From the NCBI RefSeq assembly GCF_017591425.1, contig NW_024466399.1, positions 1,364,001 through 1,428,000 on the forward strand: 64,000 bases of DNA, read 5' to 3'. This DNA is from Ochotona curzoniae (Eukaryota; Chordata; Mammalia; Lagomorpha; Ochotonidae). Positions 44,398-56,356 of this stretch are shown one piece after another (the first letter of the stretch is position 1; every line of letters begins with the position of its first letter). A program made the position numbers and the translations under genes. A model generated the notes under the pieces. It ran no database searches and was not told the DNA's origin. It saw only the letters and a program-made list of their open reading frames with translations.

Positions 44398-44572
44398 AAA
44401 GCTGTCTAATATTTTCAAATCAGTTACAATAAAAAGGCTCCAGTGAACAACCAGAAACGCTCCTGAACCATCCATCTGAAACAAGAAATCCTCAACAAAC
44501 ATAAAGATTCCACATTAAAAATTTAGGACAAAATATTATCCCCAAAAGAAAACGCATAGCGGATGGGCTCAA

Positions 44573-44594
44573 AATGAATGAATGAATGAATGAA
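44573..44594. repeat. (AATG)n microsatellite
   Basis: About five ATGA units. Confidence 0.85.
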
Positions 44595-44884
44595 AAGGCG
44601 AAAAGGCCAGAACAGAGAAGCAGTGAGCTGGAAGACAGAGCCACACACACCAGTCCGTGTTAACAACAGACAGAAGCCAAGCCCGAGGGTTGTAACTGAA
44701 TGGCCAGTATTCAGACTGTTAAAATCTTGGAAACAGTGTAAGAAGGAACGGGAAGACGGAAAAGCACTGAGTGAAAAACCGCTCGAGTTTCCCAAATCTA
44801 GAGGATGAAATGACCTCCAGATCCAAGAACCAAGTAAGCCACCAACAAGACAATCCCCCAAACACCAGCAAGACAACATGCAAG

Positions 44885-45218
44885 TTTTTTTTCTTTAAGA
44901 CGTATTTATCTTTTTTTTAATTGGAAAATCAGATACACAGGGAGGAGAGACAGAAAAAGATCTTCCATCTGTTGGTTCACTCCCAAAGTGACCACCATGG
45001 CCAGAGGTGAGCTAATCCGAAGCCAGGATCCTGGAGCCTCTTTCAGGTCTCTCACATGGGTACAGGGTCCCAAGGGTCCCAGTCCTTTGACTGCTTTCCC
45101 AGGCCACAAGCAGGGAGCTGGATGGAAGGGGAGCCGCCAGATTAGAACTGGCGATCATATGGTATCCCAGCACGGGCAAGGCTAGGACTTTAACCACTAT
45201 GCTATCGTGCTGGGGCCC
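44885..45218 (-). mobile_element. CSINE, full length
   Basis: TTTTTTCTTTAAGACGTATTTATC to the head complement TATCGTGCTGGGGCCC. Confidence 0.87.
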
Positions 45219-45328
45219 TAAAAGACGTTTCTAAAAAGAACATGCCCTGCACACAGAACCTTAGAACATCAGGAAGAACAGAATCAGCAAACACCTGTAT
45301 ACACACATCCCTTGTTTTCTAAAGCAAT

Positions 45329-45625
45329 CTTTTTTTTAAAAAAAAAAAATTACTTATTTTTATTGGAAAGGCAGATATACAGAGAGGAGGAGAGACAGAG
45401 AGGAAGATCTTCTGCTGGTTCACTCTCCAAGCAGCTGCAATGGCTGGAGCTGTGCCGATCCGAAGCCAGGAGCCAGGAGCCTCTTCCAGGTCTCCCACGC
45501 AAGTGCAGGTTCCCAAGTGGGGAGCTGGATGGAAAGCGGGGCTGCCAGGATTAGAACGGGCGATCATATGGAAACCCAGGTGTGCAAGGCGAGGACTTTA
45601 GCCGCTAGGCTATCGCGCCGGGCAG
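45329..45625 (-). mobile_element. CSINE with middle deletion
   Basis: It passes from GTGCAGGTTCCCAAG directly to TGGGGAGCTGGATGG, missing about 45 bp of the middle. It ends CGCGCCGGGC. Confidence 0.87.
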
Positions 45626-46073
45626 TCTTTTTATTTTTTAAAGAATTATTTATTTTTATTGCAAAGTCAGATACACAGAGAGGAGAGACAGAGAGGAAGA
45701 TCTTCCGTCCGATGATTCACTCCCCAAGTGAGCGCAACGGGCCGATACTATGCCGATCCGAAGCCAGGAGCCTCTTCCGGGTCTCCCACGCAGGTGCAGG
45801 TTCCCAAAGCTTTGGGCTGTCCTTGACTGCTTTCCCAGGCCACAGGCAGGGAGCTGGAAGGGAAGCGGGGCTGCTGCGCCGATCTGAAGCCAGGAGCCTC
45901 CTCCCTGTCTGTCATGTGTCCCAAGGCTTTGGGCCGTCCTCAACTGCTTTCCCAGGCCACAAGCAGGGAGCTGGATGGAAAGTGGAGCAGCCAGGAAGTG
46001 AACCGGCGCCCATATGGGATGCTGGCACGTACAAGGCGAGGACTTTAGTTGCCAGGCCATTGCGCCAGGCCCT
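45626..46073 (-). mobile_element. Oversized CSINE with internal duplication
   Basis: The first part (45632-45880) is a young copy that stops at GGAAGCGGGGCTG. It is followed by a second run of the same internal segment (45886-46073, from GCCGATCTGAAGCCAGGAGC through the head), diverged from the first. The total is near 445 bp against a normal ~330. It could be a young copy inserted into, or recombined with, an older one. Confidence 0.82.
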
Positions 46074-47944
46074 GTATAGCAATCTTGATGGTTGAAAGAA
46101 AAGTTCCACCCCAAGGCAACTATGTAGGTTGCCTTGTAACTAGACAAGTATTACACACCTGGCACAACAGCAGCCAATTGTTGGCTGGGATTCTGGGCCT
46201 GGTTAATGCCTATTCCAGGCTGGGGATGATACACCATGCAGTACCTAGGGGGAATGGTGCAGCGGTGGGCCAGGTAGGCCCTGCACCAGCTGGCGCACTC
46301 GAGAGCCAGGTCTGAGGACCTCCCATGGGAGGCTTCTTAGGGGTCACCCCAACTAGTTTGCTGTACTCATGCCCCAACTTCAGGGTGAATCACACAGTCC
46401 AACCCGAGCCCAGGTTGCAAGACGGGGTCATCTCAGTTGCCGACTTCTGTGCAAGCCTAAACAGCATACTCAGAAGAACAGGAAAGACGAGACGGCTGGG
46501 TCATTTAAGGCGACGGAGGACTTGAGGCACTGCTTCCAAGGATAGGCGTTATGTAAAGCAAGCACCTGTGTCTGCACACACTGAGGTAGACCCGGACAGG
46601 CGAACAGGCCTTAGAACGTCTCACCTCTGGTGCCAAGAAGCTGAAAACTGAGATCACTCCTTCCCTTCACCAGGGTCTCCAAGGCAACAGCACATGGCTG
46701 ACTGTCCACTGGCACTGATGCAGCCGGACAGCAGGCGGCCCCTCCCCTGAGGACAAGCAGAGACCCTCTCCATCCCATCCGAGGCCCACGTGGCTCTGCA
46801 CCACCCCGCACCTTTACAATAAATATCAAAACAAAAGGATGCGAGATGAGAATTACGTTGTCATTCAGGGTCAAGTGGCACTCTCTCCTTAGTAGTGGAT
46901 CACTCGTATTCATCCTACAGAGCACTTCCCTTCCTCTCTACACCAAATAAACGCATCCATTAAATTTAAGCTTCCACTTCGGGAAATGCGAAGTTCTCTT
47001 GCTAAACAAAAGGACTGAGAGAGACAATAGGATTACGTATTACATACTGCTGGTTACCATTGTTGACTTACCAGCAAAGATCATTTTGACTGTGTTAAAT
47101 CTTGACAGTGCAAGCAAAATATTAGTCTCTGTACAAATGTTAGATTTGGTCATCCCGGAATGTATACATAAACTTCAAAATATTACATTGCACAATGATA
47201 ACTATGCAGTCAGTGAAAAAACAAAAAAGTAGTTCCCAAGCCTTTACACTTAGTTTGCAAGGCTTAGCTGGAGGAAACAGGATGAATTTGATAAACTTCA
47301 TCTCAGAAATTACAGGTGGAAACGATTAAGTCCAGAGCGGATTCAGAGGGGGCTCTCCAAGCTGGCTACAGCTTTTTCTTCTTGATCTGCATTTAGATTT
47401 ATCAAGTTGTCTCTTGACATTGTTGTGTCTTGACAATACAAATGTGAAGGAAATTTAGAAGGCATTTAATAAGCCATTTCTTCCCTCAACAGACTCCAAC
47501 CACACCCAACAATGCCACAGCTATGTTGCAGCCAGGTCTAGCTGTTTCTTTGTTGCTCTTATACAATCTGTTCCAAGGAAATCTAGGAGCAATTCTGATG
47601 ATTGTTCTCAGTGCTCTGCTACCTGGCCAGGAGCCTAACCAAGCAGATCGCCCTAGCTCATTCACGCTCTCACTGGCTGTATGTGGTACCCCTTGTGGAG
47701 GTGTTCTTCATGTTCGGCTTACGGCATAGAAGTCGGTCACTTTTGACAACGTGATGTGAGGCTTTTGTGTCCCTCCTCCAAACCCTTCCCAAGAGAGAAC
47801 CCTGTTTGGGAAGCTGTGCTGCCTCCCATCCCGTGACCAACACGGCTCCCCAGTAATTGTAATGCAGGAACATGTCGGCGGGGGGGCGTCACTACAGCCT
47901 GTTGGTAAGACCTGCCAAATCTCAGTCAAACATGACACCAACCA
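46074..47944. other. Intergenic sequence downstream of LATS2, unassigned
   Basis: Nearly 1.9 kb has no CSINE that I recognise. Short open frames at 46049, 46611 and 47523 have no recognisable motif. Part of it could be an old LTR or an extended LATS2 3' end. Confidence 0.4.
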
Positions 47945-47964
47945 ACGGATTTGGATTGAAAAAT

Positions 47965-47970
47965 TTTAAT
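47965..47970 (-). promoter_or_regulatory. Candidate poly(A) signal ATTAAA for LATS2
   Basis: The gene strand reads TTTATTATTAAAATTTTTC. ATTAAA is the commonest variant hexamer, and the T-rich stretch just downstream resembles a downstream element. I found no canonical AATAAA on the minus strand between here and the stop codon. Confidence 0.45.
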
Positions 47971-49167
47971 AATAAATTGTGCCAGTAGAAGCTTTTCAAA
48001 GGCAATGATATATCAATAAATAATAGTTAAATTGAGTTCCTGAGAAAGAACCTACCACATAAAAGCATGTCGGAGCGCTGTAAGTAACAGCTTGGCATCA
48101 CTGTAAAATAGAAATACTGACAGTGACGACGCAGGCGCAGCAGAGGTCGGGATCTGCCATTCATACACATGTAAACCAGTACACAAGAGTTTCTTTTTTT
48201 TAGTTTAAACATTGATAAAGTGTTGCTTCCTACATACACACTAAATAATGGATACATTATTGCTAAGAACTTCAAGGAAAAAATATGTGGAGTAACATAA
48301 TGAAAAATACAATGCGTCATATTTTCTTAAAAAAAGCAAAAAATTTAAATTTTACTCAAATATAAATCACTTTAAATAGGAACCATACTAATTTGAAATA
48401 AGGAATAGTTTGTGTGTTTCTCTATGCAGTTATATATATACATCTATAGGTCTAAGAAATATGTATGGCTTACTCTCCATTCCACTGTCACTGAGGATCT
48501 TGGCCTGTTTACAAAGATTAGAAAAATGTATGGTTTAAGATTCAACACTTGAAGGCACACTCAAACACCATGAGAGGGAGCCCTAGGAGGACTCAGGCTC
48601 ACGCTGACGCCCCAGCTGTGCACAGAGCCAGAGGGGCAGTGGGCGCTGAGTCCTTTGCTGCCGGCAGGCTGTGCGGGCTGATGTGCTGAAGCAGGGCCAG
48701 CGTCGCCGAGTCCCACAGCCAGCTATGCCCACACTGCCAGGGAAGGAGGACAGGGGCCCAGCAGGAGCTTCCGGCGGCTGGCACAGCTATGTCGATCCCT
48801 TTTGTTGTCTGTAAGCTTAGTATATGACAGATGTTGAGCTTGACCCCCCCCAAGGAATCCAATCAGTCATGCCTGAGACACACACACGCGCACACAAAGA
48901 TCGCTTCTCAGCTCTGCATCTGCATTTCTTCCACAAAACAAGGGATGCGACCACAGCGAAGAAGTCACCCACACGACACGTTTTATCAGCACACTGTCTT
49001 AGAATACCTCATTTAAAAACACTCGGTAAAAATGCATTCACAGGGCCTGCTGTGAAAAGGCAAGATATGGTAATTTTATAATAGAACACCCTGCTCGCGT
49101 ATCCTCTCCACACCCACACCATCGCCTTAGTCACACTTCCTATTGTTCTAGAATATGCAAAAGCAAA

Positions 49168-49186
49168 AAAAAAAAAAAAAAAAAAA
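49168..49186. repeat. Poly-A run in the LATS2 3' UTR
   Basis: Nineteen or so A on the plus strand, hence poly-U in the transcript. Confidence 0.8.
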
Positions 49187-49365
49187 GCAGCTTAACATTA
49201 TATCACAATTCTGAAATGTGGGAAAAGATACAAAAACCCAAACCGTTGCCACCATGGTTTCCACGACGTCTGAGCGGAGTGGTGTCTTTTTCAACTTTTT
49301 ACATTATTGCACGGACATCTCTCTCATATGCTCTTCAGTTCTTACGTTCCTTCCTAAATGCGAGT

Positions 49366-49373
49366 TAAGTGCT
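49366..49373 (-). promoter_or_regulatory. miR-372/373/302-family 8-mer seed site
   Basis: AGCACTTA on the transcript strand is a full 8-mer match to miRNAs with seed AAGUGCU. LATS2 is an established target of the miR-372/373 family in human, acting through its 3' UTR. Confidence 0.65.
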
Positions 49374-49466
49374 ACGGCTAAAATACAAATGTAGAAAACA
49401 GCAGCATGATTTGTCCAAGTTAATCCCTATAATTTAGTAAGAAAAAAAAAATGGAGATAAACAAAA

Positions 49467-49474
49467 TAAGTGCT
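49467..49474 (-). promoter_or_regulatory. Second miR-372/373/302-family 8-mer seed site
   Basis: A second AGCACTTA lies about 100 nt closer to the stop codon. Two sites at this spacing allow independent or additive repression. Confidence 0.65.
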
Positions 49475-49723
49475 CTTTCTAAACTGTACTAAATGTTTAA
49501 AAGTATCATTTTAATGCAGTGAAGGTCCTCGAACGCCAACTCCAAACCATGTCGACCCTTCCCCTCTGCGCATCCACCAGTGTCCAGCCACGCAGCGGGC
49601 TGGACCCGAGTCCTAAGTGTCTGTCTTGGGTTTCCATGGCCAAGAACAGACCGAGAAGCAACACATGGCGTAACGAGGGGACTGACCGGTGCCCGCCAGG
49701 GGCTGGTGGCAGGGCCGCACGGG

Positions 49724-50218
49724 CTACACGTAGACGGGCTGGCAGCCCTCGGTCTGATCCCCCAGCTCCGAGTGTTCTGCATCTGGGCTCTCAGACCGGG
49801 AAGCTTCAGCCCCCGGAGGCTTTGGGCATCGGAAGGGGTAGCCGTTGTCGTCGAAGAACCTCCGGAAGGTGAACTCGTAGAAGGCGTGCTCCGGGTGCTT
49901 GTTATTGGGTGCGGTGAGCGTGTCCCAGGCCTTGGCACTCCCTTCACTAGCCTCGTTCCAGGGACTTTCTTCATCGACGGGATCAAAGTTGGAGGTGTCC
50001 ATGGGGTGGCTGATGGTGGGCACGTAGGGGGCCGGCTGCTTCCGGATGTCGCTGGAGAAGTCGATGGTGCTGAAGAAGGGGTGGGCCTTCAGGTCGTCGG
50101 CTCCGTCCCTCCCCAGGCGGCAGTCGGCGGCGCAGCACAGCTTGGTGATGAGGTCCCGGGCCTCGGGGCTCAGCTTGACCTGCGCTGGAATGTGGAGCGT
50201 GTTCTCCCAGTTGATCAC
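49724..50218 (-). CDS. LATS2: LATS2 terminal coding exon (kinase end, AGC tail, stop)
   Basis: The exon starts V-I-N-W-E-N-T-L-H-I-P after the acceptor CCGCTCTCCAG and ends G-C-Q-P-V-Y-V followed by TAG at 49724. It finishes the C-lobe (H-P-F-F-S) and carries the AGC C-terminal extension with the hydrophobic motif F-Y-E-F-T-F-R-R-F-F. The threonine there is the MST1/2 target (T1041 in human). The tail between F-R-C-P-K-P and Q-T-E-G differs from human at several positions, but the final seven residues are kept. Confidence 0.97.
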   Translation of the reverse strand: MINWENTLHIPAQVKLSPEARDLITKLCCAADCRLGRDGADDLKAHPFFSTIDFSSDIRKQPAPYVPTISHPMDTSNFDPVDEESPWNEASEGSAKAWDTLTAPNNKHPEHAFYEFTFRRFFDDNGYPFRCPKPPGAEASRSESPDAEHSELGDQTEGCQPVYV

Positions 50219-50249
50219 CTGGAGAGCGGACACAACACGTGAGCACAGA

Positions 50250-50520
50250 TCTTTTTTTTTTTTTTAATGTATTTGACAGACAGAGTGACAGAGATCCTCC
50301 GTCTTCTCACTCACGCTCCCCAACGCCTGCAGCAGCTGAGGCAGGGCCAGGTACAAGCTGGGGTCAGCAAGGAACTCCATCCACGTCTCCCATATGGCCG
50401 GCAGAGACCAGCTGTTGCTCAGCACCAGTAGGGAGCTGGGTCAGAGCAGAGGACCTGGGTGCAGACCAGGGACTCCATTCGGCATGTGGGTGTGACCCCT
50501 TGGCCACAACACCTGGCCCC
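50250..50520 (-). mobile_element. CSINE, old copy in the last LATS2 intron
   Basis: TTTTTTTTTTTTTTAATGTATTTGACAGACAGAG, then CCACGTCTCCCATATGGCCGG, to AACACCTGGCCCC. It starts about 30 bp upstream of the acceptor of the terminal exon. Confidence 0.75.
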
Positions 50521-51199
50521 AGTGTGATTTTACTGAGTGGGTCCTTCCCAGCCAGCAGTGAGGGACATGCAGGCCTCCAAACAGAGACAAAAGGATAGTC
50601 ATACCGCTTGGCTAAAGAATCCTGTGCCTTCTATATCCAGGTCTGGGAGTTTGCTTGGGACCACTGGGCTCAACTCGTAAGATTTGTGGTCCAACCTTGG
50701 AATGCATGTTCCAGGGCTGGGCCTCCTCGATTGCTGATGCCTGTGCAGTGGGCAGCATGCCCAGGTGCACAAGGGGGACACGATGGCCAGCTCATTTAGG
50801 CCTGCAGAGGACACTGAGTGACATGTCCGAAGATGGAGAGCAGAGCAGGTTGAGAGAGCAGCTCTGGCTGAGCTTTGCAGCAGTGTCTGGCTGGGCGTGT
50901 GCACTGGGGTGGACTCTGTCGGCCAGTAGACGTTGGAAGGATTTCCTCAATCAGCATCTTGGAACTATGAAAACCACTCAAGCAATCCCCTCGGAACATT
51001 CCTCTCCACGTAGGGGTCTCTAGGAGGACATCAAGCGGACAACCCCATCCCAGGCACCTATGTGGTTTGGCAGCTGGCAACAGCCTTCTCCCACTCCTTC
51101 CTCAGACACAGAAAAGGGAAGAAAGGGAAAACTGGAAGCTTTTGTCCTGCCCGCCTTTCCCCACGCCTCGACCCTCCCCAGCAGAAAGACTCAAAACGG

Positions 51200-51620
51200 G
51201 CACTTGGACACCCACTAACACAGTGGCCAGCAGGTGGAAATCAACCAGACATCTCATAATGGGTGAATGCATGAACAAGTATGTTCTATATATTCAGCTC
51301 CTTGAGGCAGTTTGACGGGGCTGCAACTTGAAGACATTCTGTAAGGGAAATGAGCCAGTCACCAAAGGACAAGTCCTGCCTGATTCCACTTCTGTGGTGT
51401 ACCTAATAGTCAGGTGCAGAGACAGAGCAGGATGGAGGGCCAATGAGACTGGGGCAGGGGGAACAGGCAGTAACTAATGGCTACACAGTCCCTGTCTGGG
51501 GTGATGACGCTGTGTAGAAATAGTGACCATGGCACCCCTTGGTGAACACCATGGAGTTGCACACCCTTCAAAATGGCTACAATGGTAATTTATGATAAGC
51601 TTATTTTGCCACAGTAAAAG
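51200..51620 (+). mobile_element. L1M 3' end relic, LATS2 intron
   Basis: GCCAGTCACCAAAGGACAAGTCC, GATTCCACTTCTGTGGTGTAC, CTGGGGTGATGACGC, GAGTTGCACACCC and GGTAATTTATGATAAGCTTATTTTGCCACAG are L1M 3'-terminal phrases in order. Confidence 0.65.
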
Positions 51621-53407
<1,787 letters not shown>

Positions 53408-53590
53408 CTTTGCGGAGCAGCACCTCCGGCGCGATGTAGTTGGGCGTGCCGACTAGCGAGTGCGCCAGACACCTTTGGTGCTGCTTGCGTGCCCGCTGCT
53501 CCAGGGTCTTGAGCCTGTCCCCGCACCGACAGTTGGACACATCGTCCCAGAGGTCGCTGGGCTCCATGCTGTCCTGCCTGGCATGGTTCC
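53408..53590 (-). CDS. LATS2: LATS2 exon: activation segment
   Basis: The minus strand gives (G)-N-H-A-R-Q-D-S-M-E-P-S-D-L-W-D-D-V-S-N and goes on through the insert to A-H-S-L-V-G-T-P-N-Y-I-A-P-E-V-L-L-R-K. The serine in A-H-S-L-V-G-T is the activation-loop phosphosite (S872 in human), and A-P-E closes the segment. The acceptor is GATGAAG after a pyrimidine-rich run; the donor is G-GTACAG. The 183 nt keep phase 1 on both sides. The splice acceptor was chosen because only this AG gives K-G-N-H in frame with the preceding exon. Confidence 0.96.
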
Positions 53591-54456
53591 CTTCATCCGG
53601 GAAGAGACAGAGGAAGGAGAAAGAAGAGCAGAGTGAATTGTCAGCACTTGGCGATGCGACGCACTCACAGCCCAGAGCAGCCCTGCAGCCGTCAGGCAGG
53701 GCCAGACTCCTTCCTGGAGGCACCACACATGCAGCTGCCATGCCTGGCTGGCACCGAGGCCCAGGCAGGCAGCCACGCACCTGTGCCAAGAGAGGGCCAG
53801 GACTCCCCCGGGGCAGCAGGGCGTGCAGGATGGGCACGGAGACTTCCTTCCCTGCACTCCTCGGGCCTGGTGCCCTGTCTAATGTGCCAAGAGAGGAGCT
53901 TCAGAAATCTGAGCGGGCTTTACAAAAACACAAAAAATGGTCCCAGCACCAGAAAATGGCAACGAGAAGGAGAGTCTGAAGTTTGTTAAAACTTCTCCAG
54001 TTAGGGTATTACAATAACTACCTGAAGAATCCCAGCTAAAGAACAACCAGCTGGCTTTGCAAACGTTTCAAATAGCAGGATTATCTGAAAAGCACTGGAA
54101 TATACGCTAGATGGACTCAGGCTGGTCTCAGAGGACCACTTCGTGGGGGCGGAGTGGGGGAAGAGTCTGTGTGTCCAGACGTTTCACCAGGGCACGGTGG
54201 TGGCTCTGCACACAGGGCCTGCGACATTCCACTGGTGTTTACACTAATTAACAATTAAACCCACTGTCGAAACAAGGCATCTCACGCGTGTCACACTACT
54301 CCTTCAAGGAGAAGGGTCTGTCCCTGTAAACCACAAAATAATGCAGGCACGGACAACCTCAGAATGCCCACGGGCCGCCCCGTTGGGAAGGAGTGACCTC
54401 TGATGGCTGTGATGGGTCTTGGGGTGGGCCGGGAGGCAGCCCGTCCAAGACAGTAC
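53591..54456. other. LATS2 intron between activation-segment and N-lobe exons
   Basis: About 870 bp with no recognisable repeat. Confidence 0.55.
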
Positions 54457-55039
54457 CTTTCTGGTAGTATTTGGAGTTGTGAGTCCACCTGAACCCAGTG
54501 CAGAGGCCAAAGTCGGTCAGTTTGATGTGGCCGTCCAGGTCTATCAGAATGTTGTCGGGTTTGATGTCACGGTGGATGAAACCCATCTTGTGGACGCTCT
54601 CGATGGCCAGGGTCAGCTCGGCGATGTAGAAGCGGGCCAGGTGCTCGGGGAAGACCTCCATGCGGATCAGCAGGCTCATCATGTCCCCGCCGGGGATGTA
54701 GTCCATCACGAAGTACAGGCTGTCCTTGTCTTGGAAGGAGTAGTAGAGTTTGACTACCCACTCGTTGTCGGCCTCGGCCAAGATGTCCCGCTCGGCCTTG
54801 ACGTGGGCCACCTGATTGCGGTCCAGGACGTCCTTCTTCCTCAGGGTCTTCATGGCGTACAGGGCGTGCGTGTCCACCTTGCAGGCCAGACACACCTCGC
54901 CAAAGGCACCGACCCCCAGGGTTTTGATTTTCACGAACATGGACTTGTCCATCTTGGCCCTCTTCAGTCTGTTGTAGTTGGACTCCTTCTGGTAGAGGAT
55001 CTTCCGCATCTGCTCCTGCTCGGCTTCGCACAGGCCGGC
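54457..55039 (-). CDS. LATS2: LATS2 exon: MOB1-binding helix end and kinase N-lobe to DFG
   Basis: It opens A-G-L-C-E-A-E-Q-E-Q-M-R-K-I-L, finishing the MOB-binding coiled segment, then enters the kinase domain. The glycine loop is T-L-G-V-G-A-F-G-E-V, the catalytic lysine lies in Y-A-M-K-T-L, the catalytic loop is H-R-D-I-K-P-D-N, and the magnesium loop is D-F-G-L-C-T-G-F. It ends H-N-S-K-Y-Y-Q-K in the long activation-segment insert typical of NDR/LATS kinases. The acceptor is CCTCGCAG and the donor is G-GTACTG. Every catalytic residue is present. From memory, human has I where this has V in the glycine loop, and N where this has D in D-V-L-x-R-N. Confidence 0.97.
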
Positions 55040-55393
55040 CTGCGAGGAGGGAGCGGGGATGGGGAATCCAGTTAGACGGTCCAGGGACAGCCGGGGCCTG
55101 TGGCAGGGGACAGGCCCCAGGACCTGGAGGGCGCGCCCTCACTGTCCAGAAAGGAGCATGCAGGGGAATGGGCCTCACTCGCTGCGAGCAAGATCCCACG
55201 TGGCCTTCTTTACACACGTACACAAACACAAGCCTGGAATCCAAGGTCAAAGAAATACCAGGCCTCTGGATGAGTTTAAGCTCTAAAAATAAGGGATGCC
55301 TCCACTGGGACAGGACCACAACATTCCTGAAACTGCATGAGTCGCCTCATTGCTCAGGGAGAAATGAGAAAGAAGGAAAGAGAGAGAGAGCAT

Positions 55394-55690
55394 TGGGGGT
55401 TGGTGCGGTGGCTCAACAAGCTCACCCTCCACCTTGCAGTGCTAGCATCCTATACAGGCACCAGTTTGTGTCCCGGCTGCCACACTTCCTTTCCAGCTCC
55501 CTGCTTGTGGCCTGGAAAAGCAGCGGAGGGCTGGCTCAAGATCTTGGGCCCCTGCACCCATGTAGGAGACGCAGAAGGTCCTGGATCCTGGATCGTCTGG
55601 GCTCTGGCCGTTGCGGCCACCTGGGAGTGAGCCAGCACAAGGAAGACCTTGCTTCCCGTCTCTGCTCTCTGAAGGAGCTACAATAGGAAG
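55394..55690 (+). mobile_element. CSINE, LATS2 intron
   Basis: GGGGTTGGTGCGGTGGCTCA head, ATCCTATACAGGCACCAG; the tail is lost after CTCTGAAGGAGCTAC. Confidence 0.78.
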
Positions 55691-55922
55691 TGAGAGCACA
55701 CGCTTGGTTTCCAGAATCACTGGCTTTGTGAACAACATTTAAACTCGAATTACTCACTGATAATTAGCTCCTAGGGCTAAACATTACTGACTACTTAAAG
55801 GATATGTGGATTACCACTACTACATTTTATCTTAAACAAACAAACAAAAAACCCCCACAAAATCCCAGAATTTCAATTGATCAAAACTAACATCTTGCTT
55901 CTGCTCTTTGAAACTAGTGTGT

Positions 55923-56128
55923 TGGGCCCAGCAGCGTGGCCTAGTGGCCAAAGTCCTCGCCCTGAACACACCGGGATCCCATATGGGCGCCAGTTCTAAT
56001 CCCGGTGCAGCACCAGTTGTTGTGCTCACTTGGGGAGTGAATCATCGGATGGAAACTCTTCCTCTCTGTTTCTCCTCCTCCCGTATATCTGCCTTTGAAC
56101 TAAAAATAATAATAAAAAAAAAATCTTT
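55923..56128 (+). mobile_element. CSINE with large internal deletion, LATS2 intron
   Basis: The head GGGCCCAGCAGCGTGGCCTA is intact, but the sequence jumps from CTAATCCCGGTGCAG to CACCAGTTGTTGTGCTCAC. Confidence 0.85.
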
Positions 56129-56356
56129 TTTTTTTTTTTAAGTACTGTGTTGGTACGCACACCTCGATGAGTTTTTAAAGAACCAGGGGAAAGGGGATGG
56201 GGAGAGGGAGGTAGCAACGTTTGTGACCTCTGGGGTGGCTGGCCCTGTCACCAGACCAAGTCCTGTGTGACCTGGGGACAGGAAGGTGGTCCTGCAGCGC
56301 CCCCCCCCCCAGCACCCGAGGGGCACCCAGGGGCAGCGGGGGAGGAAGGGGCTCAC

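Larger units (their letters stand above)
47945..49723 (-). other. LATS2: LATS2 3' UTR (extent inferred)
   Basis: About 1.78 kb downstream of the stop codon is AT-rich and free of SINEs, in contrast to all flanking DNA. It ends at a plausible poly(A) signal. It holds two 8-mer sites for the miR-372/302 seed family at 49366-49373 and 49467-49474, a poly-A run at 49168-49186 (poly-U in the mRNA), and several U-rich tracts. The 3' boundary is inferred from the signal and could be wrong by several hundred bases or involve alternative sites. Confidence 0.6.
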
